A DNA stretch of 64,000 nt from Plasmopara viticola (taxonomy: Eukaryota; Oomycota; Peronosporomycetes; Peronosporales; Peronosporaceae), in the NCBI GenBank assembly GCA_001695595.3, contig MBPM02000059.1, forward strand, positions 310,001 through 374,000, given 5' to 3'. Position 1 is the first letter of the stretch. Each line of letters starts with the position of its first letter. Shown piece after piece: positions 31,677 to 42,650 of this stretch. The notes beneath the pieces are model-generated. The model was not told the origin of the DNA. It ran no database searches and saw only the letters and a program-made list of their open reading frames with translations. The position numbers and the translations under genes were made by a program.

Positions 31677-34600
31677 AAAATATGCTTTTGCACGCAATAT
31701 TTGCTGTGTACACGATATCATCTTCTGGTGCTGGATACTTGATTAACGCATCAAGCCTTGTGCGCATGAATAAACTTAAAATCAATAAGTTTAATTAGAT
31801 GTTTGTGTAAGATGAAGACATACGAAAGAAAGAGCCTCACAATTAAAGTTGAATGTCCTAGCGCTTTGGTGATCGCCATGACAAAAGCTGGCTGCCCCGA
31901 AAAGTGATTGGTCGATAATAAAAAAGTTCCATGAATCATAAATGCGATCTCTGGAATCAGCACCCTGACTTTGACTTTTACCTTCACAATAGCTACGTAA
32001 ATCAAGTGAGGCTCAAGTTTGATTTTCTCACGATGCATTCTTGTACACAGTTCGGATGCTGTGCTTAAGTTCTCTTCATTTTGACAAAATTGCTTTGCGT
32101 GGTGAAGTTTCATTGAGACTAATGGTTTTACGTCGAAGAGGCAGCCTCCATCGTATCCGTAACCAAGTCGATCGACAAATACTTATGGGATTGACTATTC
32201 AGAATGGGAACATATCAAATAATTTACTTAAAATTGATCAAAGCGGTATTCTATCTCTGTTAAAGAAGTGCACTTCAAATAAAAAATTGGGATCTTAATT
32301 TCTACTGCCCACCCCAGCTGTAATATCTTTCGACTTGGTGTGGTCAATAGAGTCCATATCTGTCGCGATCTTGGAATATTTTTCAACGGCGGACGCGGTT
32401 TTCTTTCAGACCCATAAAGAAACTTTCTTGTGCTATCAACGCCATTTAATGCGTGCAAAATCTCAGTCAAAATCTCACATAATAGCTTAGACAAAGCCAT
32501 GAGTTCACCTCGATTTTTATTTTGCGCGATTGCCAGCAAACTATTGAAAAAATCATCTATAATTTCTGCAGTACTTTCATCGTGGAACTGTGCGCATGCT
32601 CTTTGCAAGATATATTTTATAAACAACGATTCACAGGTACGAAAAACGATTTTTATGGCGTGCACTACTTGAGGTATCCGCCTAATTTAACCGGACAGCA
32701 CGTATACCGAATCACCATAAAGTTTCTCTAACACAATAATACAATTTTAGGTATTGACTGTATCATGTTCGACTTATCATACATTGCTTCTTGGATAATC
32801 CAATCGCAAAGCATCAACGCGAAAAGTAACGCACACCTACCAGTGTGAGGATCTTGACTTGACTTGAGAATCTTGCAATGCCGCAGAAGATTTCGCAAGA
32901 GAATATGTTCTATATTTTTTAATGAAATGGTTAGTAGAGCTTCTCAAACTTTCGCCTCGAACCCTTGTCTTGCTTCGCAGCAGAAATTGATCCAGAGCAG
33001 TAAAGTGCGCTATTGTTTTGGCAACTTGGCTGTCATGTCCATTACGGACGCACACTGTACGGTACTCAGTCAGTATGATGAGGTAGCCGAGGCAGCATTT
33101 TCGAAAATTGGCTCGATAATCACAAACGGATCTGGCCGTCCTGCAGCCTTCTTTTCTGTCTGCTTGGAAATCATCATGGCCAAACCAACCTTTCATGTCA
33201 AGGCAAACAGGGATAGATAATACTGAAACCTCTCTTATTGAGCTCGATCCAATTGAAAGTCTTAGGTCGATACGCAAAGCCAGGCCTTTGCGATAGAGCC
33301 TGGCTTTTGATTAAAAAAAGCTTCAAATAGAATGGTGGCTCCTTGCGCTATCGGTCTATATGACGTTTTGAAACTGAGGTGTCGAAGGCGAGTGGTTAAG
33401 GTTTAGTTCCTACTTGATTATAAATTTAGTTTATACAGAATTGTAGGCAGAATGAAGCATGGAAATTATTGCATTAAATTTAAATTAATCTTTAAGCTGC
33501 AATTTTTTGCACTCGTTGATCCTCATTAGATTGGTGATAGCAAACGGCCGCTTCTGTACAATGACGGTATGATTTGTCTTTTACGAGCGCGATCACTGAT
33601 GGGTCTGGTGTATTTGACATTATATTGGCATTATCGCATCCCCTTGCTTTGAAGCTTTTTGTGACACTGTTACTTAAGCGCGGCAGGCCTCAGACTATTT
33701 TCATACTGCAATTGTCGATTAAATTTGGAAGATATCGTATCTTCCCTCGCGTTCCATCTGTGCGAACAGCCGTGAAGATTTTTCATATGCTACACTTTAT
33801 GAAGAAAGCAATCGGAAGATTGTTGAATCCCGATTGTTAAGGGTTTGCTGAGATGTGAAGGCCGCGACACACCGCATCGCAATGCATGTTTTGTAGTGCT
33901 GTCAGTCATTGCTGCCGACATTTTCTTAAAAACGAAGTTTAAAAGCCAATGGCTGGAACTGTTTTAAAGAAAACCAAAAAAATAATTTTATTCATCGCCA
34001 AAGCGAAGATACATAGCGCAGTAACTTATGACATTGAGGTCTTGGTAATAGTGCTTATTTCTTATTATATAAAAATTTACATCAGCAACTCTGACATCAA
34101 TTACATCCTTCGGCCATCAATTTCAAAACATTTGCAATCTGATTGACTGCTACGCGTCTCAGCGCAAGTTTTAGAACTAAGTCGGAAAGTAGCAAACCTT
34201 CGTAGTTGGCTTTAAGGTTTGTCGACCACTTAACACGCATAGACTTATGGTCAGTACGTCAGTCCATGTGGTCACCCGCTTTTGCCTTACTACAAGCAAG
34301 GTCAATTACTAAGACAATGTTCCAAGAGTCTGTGGGGACACCGCATGAGGTGGGAGTCTGAGGGGTTTAAGATGTCCCTTATAATATCAATCTTGAGAGC
34401 ACTGACATCGTTGTGTAAGGTCGAGGATCATTATTTTCAAGGAATATAAATGGCCCAATCCAACATAACTTCTTTATTATTTGAAAGTTCCGAGCTTACT
34501 CCTAGAATTTTTGTATCTAGCAATACTTTATCACCTTTAACAAACACATTTGAATTTTCTCTTCCGCGTTTGTCTAGAAAACTTATTGTTTGTCTTCGGT

Positions 34601-37319
34601 CGATTTAATTGCAAGCCTTGTGCTGCTGATAAGTCTTATCGGCTTTCGCGAAGTAAAATAACTGTTTCTGCGAGGTGACTAGTTTCACATTTATTACTTA
34701 AAAGGAAACATGTTTTCTGGTTCATCCTCTTCTGTAACTAGAAGCATTAGTAAGGATTGTGATATTCTTGCCCATCTACATGGAATACTGTAAAGCCCAC
34801 TGATGCTAGGATTGCATTTCAAGTGGAAGCTCGACCAAAGAAAGCTTATCGGCCCACGAATGTGACACCCTAACACACAACCCTTCTGGTGTGGTCTTCA
34901 GCATGCACTTGAACTCTTTGCCTTAACATCGGGCCAAAGACAGTTAGCAGTTGACACGTCCAAACGGAATCCCATCAGTTGGACCAGCTTATGCAAGAAC
35001 GTATCGAAGAGCCACGAACCTCTCCTGAAGTATTCGTGTTCGGCAATGAAATCCTAATTTATAAGTAGCCTTGCTGGCCACTTGACTCTAACGCTTTACC
35101 TGCGTTAGAGAACATTACGTAGGACTTTTACTAAAAAATTACTCTAAATGCTTGACAAATCTGCTCCCTTATGAGGCATATACCCTCGATGACGCATGTT
35201 AACTTATAATCTGGCATATACAAAAGCGCACCGGCAAGCACATTAAGCTTGCCAGGTTCATATATTTATATTTTGCAAAGAATAATAATTATTTCAAAAT
35301 TTTTGAACATTATTATTGTTTTCAAATAAGCTTACAACCTGAATATCATACGGCATTCCGGCGAAAGTACGCTATGCATTGGTGTGTTGATTCGATCGCC
35401 CAATAGACACATTCGTGCCGCGCGTTCAGTCATTTTCAGATCAAAGTGAAGATTCATCGCTAGTACGAGTTGCTGACCTTGACATTGAAGAGTGAGGAGG
35501 ATAAGTGTTTTTTCGGCGAGGCTTGACCTTTTAATGCACGCCCCAGGCTCGTATCACCAAGTTGAATTACCTAAACGGATCTCAATTTGGCACATTCATC
35601 CGTCGCGCATAGCGAGCGGAGGATATCCTTCACAGGGCGCCACACTTCATGCCTTTTTCTAATTGGATATCTTTACAGAAATCTAGCCAAAAATCTCAAT
35701 GAGGAGCAAAAGCTCGAGATGCACCAACACCGAAACAACTATCGCTTAATTCTAAACCTTGGCCAACATAGTGCTCGATAAGCCGGCTGTGACAAAATCC
35801 TAGAACATTAAGGATGTGAACTCGACGTTCGCTTAGCGTGGGGTACGCGCAGTTTGAAGAATCGGGCTATCACATCCGAAAACCGTCACTTATGCAAAGT
35901 ACCACGTTCAGTGACTCGTTCAGTGCCATCACTGCAAATTGTACTGGTCGTACTCGAGCTTTACAAATCGTCTGACAAAGTTGGATGCGAAAGTACAAAT
36001 GGATGTACTCTGCTCGTATCGGTGGGACATATCTGTATTTGGAATCTTGCTGAGGTGAAAGTTCTTCACCAACTGCTACCGGGCTTTTGCCTCGCGATTT
36101 TGATCTGCGACATCATGGTCCCATCTTCACAGCTTCCGCAGTGGTCATCGAGATCTTATGTTAAATGTTTAATCTGAATCCACTACTAAAAGCGGCTGCA
36201 AAGCCCGGGCAATCTTGGAGATGGAGATGCGAGATCTCAAGTCTTATGAGCTTTTGAACCGAGCTCTGGTAATGTAGTTGTTACACATCATAGTGGCTTT
36301 CGCTTTCAGTTTATAGAAAGCAAAAGACAATGTTACAGCACCATGAGTGCAATGCGTGCCAATTATTATGGTTTTATTCGCGACCAGCAACAGCCCAAAA
36401 TCCAGCAAAATGTAACGCCTTTGACCTTAATCCTCTTTGACAAGACATACAAAGAGTAGCTCACTTCATAGATAGGTATTTCAACCAAATTCTAAAACTT
36501 AAGTGCGTAAGGTATCGCTTTCCCCCAGCTTGTCGCCTGACTCGTGCCTCTTACAATAAAGATTGTGGCACTTTGCAACAAGAATCAAAATGTGGCCTGA
36601 CTGATGGACTGACCTCCGGTTGTGCCTGCGCATGACCGATGTTAACGCTCCCTTGCCCACCTGGCTCGAGTAGGAATATGGCTCAGAAAGCAATTACTTT
36701 ATTGGGCGTGTTTGCATTCAAGGCTTCATTTGACTATTTGAATGGATCATTAAAGCATGTTCATGCTAGAGACAGCTGTAACTACATTTGTAGCGAATTT
36801 TTTAAGAAGACGTTTAAATTTAAGCGTTGTCTGACTGTTTCCATACTGGAAGTTTTCCTATGGGTATCTTGACTTTCGCCCATTCTGTCTCGTACGTGCC
36901 TTGAGACACATAGCCTTTTGACAGTAAAGTCCTCAACTTTCTCACGCATTGCAAGAGGGCTGACTTCAATCAGTCATTCGGTCATTCTTATCCCGTCGTG
37001 CCTGAAAGCACAATATGGTGGCACTAACGAAGCGCAAAATTTACTGACTTATTTAGGAAAAACGGCGTTATACTTTCTAAGGCATGAGAAGTGCAAGCTC
37101 AGCATTGTGCAACATGCTACTTCAATTTTCTAAATAGTCGCGCACACTCTCTTTGACGACGCAATTCTTTCCTTTAGTATGCATAGAGTTAGCTGTGAAA
37201 ATAATCGATCTTCTTCCAACAAGTTAAGAAAGCTCTATTGAAACATTCCGTACAAGATAGGTCTCGACTCGAGACAATTGAATCTGAAGATCAATGTCTC
37301 TGTTGACACTGTCCAGGAA
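31677..37319. other. gene-poor spacer
   Basis: This is AT-rich DNA with scattered short frames. The longest is a 145-codon minus-strand frame at 32228-32665, whose first 85 residues look moderately protein-like but match nothing I can name. No exon chain, RNA gene or repeat is supported. Confidence 0.45.
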
Positions 37320-37527
37320 AAGCAGCCGATGTGGCCTAGCCACCAAGAAGCTTATTTTCTTTAGTGGTCAGCAAAGAGCAATATACTTTCCGTCTGCTAT
37401 GTTCTTCAGCAGGTCAAACACAAAATCCATGCTAGTGAAAACCAATCACTGGCAACCTTCTTAATGATGCGGCCGCATTCGGTGAGGAATCAACACATTG
37501 GCACACCTTGCATGTGATCACACATTC
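37320..37527 (-). pseudogene. Ty3/gypsy integrase relic
   Basis: On the minus strand the order CVITCKVCQCVDSSPNAAAS, LRRLPV, then (after a frameshift) FTSMDFVFDLLKNIADGKYI follows the gypsy integrase layout. In that layout a zinc-binding 'C..C..CQR.K.S.....A.L..LPVP' module leads into the catalytic core 'SISMDFV..LP......D.ILV'. At least one frameshift and stops interrupt it, and the downstream core is no longer readable. It is unrelated by position to the gypsy element at 40.7-46.3 kb and is in the opposite orientation, so it marks an older insertion. Confidence 0.65.
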
Positions 37528-40176
37528 AGACCCAAATATGCAGCTTGAACCCCTAATAGCAGGTAATTACAGAGCCATGCGCTCTCTACAGACGTATGAG
37601 ACCGCCGAGCGGTAAACTGGGGGTCACCAAATGAATAGAATACTTATATTCTCATTTTAACACGCAGTATGCTACCTTGTTTCCATCGAGATCAAGTGAA
37701 ACTTCGCGCAGGTGATGTCTTCTCGAAGCCTTCAATAGCATAATTTCTCGGAGAGCTATGCATATAGCGTCTAGCGCACAATAGGCACTTATAAAATCTG
37801 CTACAAATAGAACTACAGCTATGGCACGCGACGCGAAAACGAATCTATCAAAGAGCGGCTTCCTTGACTACGCCGCAAAGAAGAAAAGCCACCTGGTCAT
37901 TCTCTTCGAGAGGTTACACGATCATGTTTTGGTGCTCAGTGACGCCTTATGTCACCGACACTCGAATGCAATCACCCCATCTTGTTCACTAACGTCTGCT
38001 TCAAGCAATGTAGTACCGACAGCAATATCGGATATTTCATGGACGGCACTGAACGGTCGTTCTGGATTGCGCAAAATCTAACTTGATGCTTTTCTTGGCT
38101 TTGTCAAGCGCTTTCTAGCGATGGGCTTTCCAAGTAGGGGTCGGACCGAAGCGTAGCCACTTTGTGGAAGTAATATACTTTGTATTTGTATATTTCATTG
38201 AGTCATTCTAAGGTAAATGGAAGCTGCTAATTTACGGTGGCCTTGACCTTAATGTCCAAATCTCATTTTCAGAATGAAGCACCTCGGAACAGTATTTTTG
38301 CGCCAAATGCGCAATCGTCGGCATTTGCGTCAAAGTTATTCATCCACATGCCCTCGATCATTGCTTGCAAACAATGAGCACTGAGGAGTTTAGCTCTGCT
38401 ATCCCGTATCTGCTTTAATTTGGACAAAGTGGTCATAAAAGTAATCTATGCATTCATCCTGTGTAGCTTCGGCAATCGTGTCACGAGACACTTTAACATC
38501 GCATGTGTGTTAAAGATTTTTTTTTGTTTGATCAACCGTTCATGCCGCTTTGAAAGTTAACCGCGGGTCACTCTTTCACATGAGAGGACAAAAATCAGTC
38601 GAGTGCACTGTACATTATGACCCGCCATATTCTTTTGTAGTGCACCCTTTCTAGGAATTTCGAGAGTAAGTCCAAATTTGGATCATGTAAGCGTGTATGA
38701 TGCGGCAATCGGCATTTAATTGTCGGACACACAGTCGGCGTGAGAAGGCAAATTTACACATTCAAAGCTTATATTGCACAACATGGTGCATCGTTGTACG
38801 GCCACAGATACGTCCTTTCTATCGCTCTAGACATACACAGATGCAATAGAGCCCCAACGAAGTGTATAATTATTATGTGTGGGAGTATCGCAACGACATT
38901 GCGGCGAGTTCTATGACTGAGGCCATAGTCACTCCACGTAGAGTTTATGACGCACATCTCTACCAGGGAAGGCAGGTCTCACAAATTTGCATTCTAGTAT
39001 GCCTTTACCTAATAATCATACAAACTTAATTATGCTCCAGGATTGCATATGTACTGTTTGTATTTGTGAATTCTTAGTGCCTTCCACTCCCGCTTGTAAA
39101 GTAGTATTGGAAAGATGTTGTCTCTTCAAGCCGCATGTCAACTAGTTCAGCTATATTGTCAGCTTCCCATGCCTCATCAAGCTCTGCCATAAACTTTTTA
39201 CTCAGCTAAGACAGTGCATTTATGGAACAGCTTGGTTTTACGTCTAGCTTCTTAAATTTAAGTGTACTAGGATTCTTGGTATAGTTACCCCCGTTTCGAA
39301 CGGTAGGATTACAGCATAAAATTCCACGTTGTAGCTCTTCAGCACTTGATTGAACTTCTTCGATCGCACAACGTCAAATGCAATCGCACGAAGCTTTGAA
39401 GTACTCTATGGTTTACTTTAGCTGTCCGTAAATCAAAACTTATTGTCATTCTCTCGACCACCTCAATAGAAATCGAGTGTACCAGAAATACCTCCGTTCG
39501 GAGCGCATCCGAGTGCGGCCCGTCTATGAAATCGGAAACTGCACCGCCCCTAAGAGGAAGAAGGCGGTCATTTCAGCCGAATTCACAACTTTTGGTCGAC
39601 GATTATTAACCCCGGCAGCTTGTAAGGAAACGTTAATTTAACCAATATGCATAATTTTTTGGCAAGAAGAAATGCATTAGTTGCTGCTCCAGCTTATTCC
39701 GAATAGATAAAGCGCTTCAGCTGACATTTTTTGTAGTAATAAGCATTCGTCCTTGGGCGTCAGACCATATACTGCATTGCTGCTCGCTTTATGGCAAATA
39801 CTGGCCTCGGATCAAATTATTTACGTCGCACAATTTTGTAATACTACCAAATATCGTGACACACGCTGGGTTCGTACAATCCGCCCCATTTCAGTGTCAT
39901 AAGCACAAATTAGCCAATGTTAAAGAGTTTGCTGACCCTGTAAAAGATGGGTTACTTAGAGCAGCATTTTTAGGCAATTTGATACCTATGTCACAGCTGT
40001 TTGCATGATCAACACCTCTCTCGAGGACAACTGAGATGAGGAAGCTTCTGGGTACCCACATCTCGTCTCTAGTGGCCGCTTACAAACCACTTCAGGCCAA
40101 TCTGTATCTTCACTTTAGCAAGTATATATAAAGACATCAACTTGTTAAAAAACAGCTAATGTGCTTAAATCGTATG
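37528..40176. other. gene-poor spacer
   Basis: No frame with recognisable content. The left few hundred bases may be further decayed gypsy sequence belonging to the integrase relic. The right end is the target site of the small LINE derivative. Confidence 0.45.
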
Positions 40177-40514
40177 ACCACCAAACACTCTCGGAAAAGG
40201 TTGGGGTGACGCCCTCCTTCCAAGCGCGGGGGCTAAATGCTCGCGCGTTTCGGGCAGGTGCTCTCGGGCATCTGCAGGTCTCTAACGAGTCTCACCCTCG
40301 ACTCAACGGTCTCCAGCATCTACCTAGTCAGAGCTAAACAAAATAATGGAAGACCCTCACGACCTCGGTGCTGGCTGCACTGCCCGCCGAACGAGACCCG
40401 ACGTATGCGGACACCACTCTATGCCGTGGACTAGCCAGACTGAGCCTAGCACGTGCATAACTTGGCAACGCGATAACGTACTACATTACATTACATTACA
40501 TTACCACCAAACAC
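40177..40514 (+). mobile_element. non-autonomous LINE derivative, copy A
   Basis: A 314-bp insert (40189-40502) lies between two copies of the 12-bp duplication ACCACCAAACAC (40177-40188 and 40503-40514). It starts CGGAAAAGGTTGGGGTGACG like the LINE's 5' end and keeps about 130 bp of leader. It then jumps through a short piece derived from the RT C-terminal region (TAGTCAGAGCT) to the last ~140 bp of the LINE (ATGGAAGACCCTCACGACC onward). It ends in CTACATT followed by repeated ACATT units. It has no coding capacity and must have been mobilised in trans by the LINE machinery. Confidence 0.88.
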
Positions 40515-40688
40515 AGGAACCCCATTTAAGCTACAAAAGCATGTATAAGGGTCTTGTTATGGAAACTTTTGCTTGCTCAGCTCCATTATAATTGAATGGC
40601 GAATAACCGATGAAGTTGCTTATAAAGGGGGATTTGAAGTTTATATCCCCATTCTTGTCTGGCAAAACTCCTTTAAAGGCTCATGCCT

Positions 40689-40949
40689 TGTAAGGAACCA
40701 CACTCACATGTTCTAGAACCATTCTAGAATGTTAGTGAGCGTAGATTCAAGCATCCTATATGTTTTCGATAATGAAACCTAACCCACATTCAAGGAGAGA
40801 TGATATATATATTCATATTAGTTAATAGGAAAGCGACGTACTAGGAGGAGTGACTTACATGAGAAAAACAGTAGGAAGAAAGTGGATAGGTTACATATCA
40901 GTCTAAGAAATAATATCACTTCCTTAGTTCGCCACAAATCTTCAAGTCA
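40689..40949 (+). repeat. 5' LTR of gypsy element
   Basis: It begins TGTAAGGAACCACACTCACA and ends with CTTCAAGTCA. It shares its beginning and end with the right LTR, but carries about 120 bp of middle sequence (around 40765-40890) absent from that copy. Confidence 0.85.
40711..40729 (+). promoter_or_regulatory. heat-shock-element-like double palindrome in LTR
   Basis: TTCTAGAACCATTCTAGAA consists of two TTCnnGAA units separated by three bases; the canonical spacing is two. The right LTR keeps one perfect unit and a TTTTAGAA variant. If functional it would make the element heat-responsive, as known for some plant LTR elements; here that is inference. Confidence 0.35.
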
Positions 40950-41345
40950 ACCTACAACCTGCAGTCCAACACCGCCGACCAACACCCAGATCCTCACAAG
41001 TGGAAGCACTTGTTGGTCGTGCTTTCGCGTCGTCAAGTTCCTCGTCCGGGTATAACTGTCCCTGGGGGTTTTGCTGTCCCTTTTCCGCCCCAACCGTGTG
41101 GAAGCGCTGTGGAATTGGTCGAGTGTGTTTTTCCAATATCTGCCGGTTATTCTGAGAGCCTACTTTTGCAGATAGAGTCACTCAGTTGGGTATTGAGGTT
41201 GGACCCGACTTGGCTGGTTGAAGCAGTTAATCCATTTCGAAAGGTTTAATTCGTGTGCGCACAAGCCGACCCACACTTCCTCACTCATTAATTTGAGTCG
41301 ATAGCTTTGGGGAAAGGATAGGGCCAAATCAGTCGTGCACGTTCT

Positions 41346-41636
41346 ATGGGCAAGAAGCGCCGTGCTGAATCGGAGATTCGCTTTGATTGTGAACAAGCTT
41401 TCGTCTTCGACTCTGGTGACCAAGCTTTAAAAGCGGCGCAAGATCTCATCCATTCTGTCAAAAAATTTCGTCGAATCGCTTCGCTTCTTTCCAAGCGTCT
41501 CACCAAAGAAAACGAAATTCTCCCCAATCAAGGCAAGTCTCTCCAAGAAGTCGACACGTTACTCCAAGAAGTCGAACGGATTTTAGTCAAATATTTACGC
41601 CACAATTTAAGAGATCTGGTTAAAGCTAAAAATTAA
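41346..41636 (+). CDS. small leader ORF upstream of gag
   Basis: This 96-codon frame lies between the 5' LTR and gag, ending 30 bp before the gag start. The product is basic and predicted to be largely helical (GKKRRAESEIRF, then FDSGDQALKAAQDLIHSVKK, then LQEVDTLLQEVERILVKYLR), with heptad-like leucine spacing. It has no similarity I recognise. Unlike pol, this frame is intact. It may be a separate accessory protein or an N-terminal part of gag in which a stop arose. No catalytic motif is visible. Confidence 0.5.
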   Translation: MGKKRRAESEIRFDCEQAFVFDSGDQALKAAQDLIHSVKKFRRIASLLSKRLTKENEILPNQGKSLQEVDTLLQEVERILVKYLRHNLRDLVKAKN

Positions 41637-41666
41637 GTTTTTGCTTTTTTAAATACTTCATTCATC

Positions 41667-42650
41667 ATGGCCGAACCATCTATGAACCAGATTATGCAGC
41701 ATCTTATGCAAGTAATGAATAAACAACAAGAGATTATCGAGAAATTAAGTCAGAAACAATTGGAGAGTAAAGTTAAAGTTGAGGAATTGAAGCTGCCAAC
41801 TTATAGTGGGAGAAGTGATGAGTCTGCTCGCTTTTATTGGGCAAACTTGGTAAATTATTTTTTGGCGCATGGAACGAAATGGATAGAGGTGTCTTTAGCG
41901 AAGCAAATTGTCGCAGTACTTGGAACAACTTTGCGTGGAGCAGCAGCTCAATGGTTTGTGCTTCATCAGCATGAATTTAACACGGTAGATGAATTTTTCG
42001 TTGCTTTGGATAAAGAGTTTGTACCGGCGGATTTCCAATATCGTTTACGTGACGAATTGCATCGATTAAGACAAGGGAATTGTAAAGATTTACCTGATTA
42101 CGTTGCGAAATTTCGTCAACTTATTTCGCAAATATCTAACATGACGGAGATTGACCAAATAATATATTTTCAAAGAGGATTACGGCAAAGAACTAGAGAA
42201 GAAGTTCAGTATCGACGTTGCGAAACTTTATCAGCGGCAGTCACAGTCGCTCTCGATTTTGAACGCTCTCATTCAAATACTTCAAGTGGCTATGCAAGTC
42301 AAGCACCACGTATTCCGCGTCCTGGTCCACTACCAGTGACACAGCCGTCTAATGGACCTGAGGCTATGGAAATTGACCATGCTCATCCTTTCCAAAGGTC
42401 ATCCCGATATCAGAATCGTGATCAAAATAATCGTCGTCCAAATAAGCCCAAGAGTTCATTCTGCAAGAAACTTGGTCATACTATTCAACAATGTTATAAG
42501 CGCAAGAACAGACAACAAGGCAACTACAATCAATTTAATCGAAATCATAATCGCGCAAATATCAACTACTTCGAAAATGAATCTGTTCAAGAAGAAACGA
42601 TTGCGCAACATTCAGTGAAGCTACTGCGAACTATAGTGGAAAAGATTTAA
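41667..42650 (+). CDS. gag: gypsy gag capsid/nucleocapsid protein
   Basis: This intact frame of 327 residues is the retrotransposon capsid protein that packages element RNA in virus-like particles. A coiled-coil start (about 8-40, QVMNKQQEIIEKLSQKQLES) is followed by the Retrotrans_gag fold, with LRGAAAQWF at about 90-98 and EFVPADFQYRLRDELHRLRQ at about 121-140. A linker follows, then a basic C-terminal region. The expected CCHC zinc knuckle is present but damaged: SSFCKKLGHTIQQCYKRK has CX4-5GHX4C spacing with the first cysteine missing. The frame ends at TAA 42648. The protease frame lies at -1 relative to gag and is open from 42581, giving a 70-nt overlap compatible with programmed -1 frameshifting, though decay is equally possible. 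Confidence 0.88.
   Translation: MAEPSMNQIMQHLMQVMNKQQEIIEKLSQKQLESKVKVEELKLPTYSGRSDESARFYWANLVNYFLAHGTKWIEVSLAKQIVAVLGTTLRGAAAQWFVLHQHEFNTVDEFFVALDKEFVPADFQYRLRDELHRLRQGNCKDLPDYVAKFRQLISQISNMTEIDQIIYFQRGLRQRTREEVQYRRCETLSAAVTVALDFERSHSNTSSGYASQAPRIPRPGPLPVTQPSNGPEAMEIDHAHPFQRSSRYQNRDQNNRRPNKPKSSFCKKLGHTIQQCYKRKNRQQGNYNQFNRNHNRANINYFENESVQEETIAQHSVKLLRTIVEKI

Noticed and set aside
32228..32665. 145-codon minus-strand frame
   Set aside because: Partly protein-like, but no domain, no partner exons and no neighbours in support; not called as a gene.
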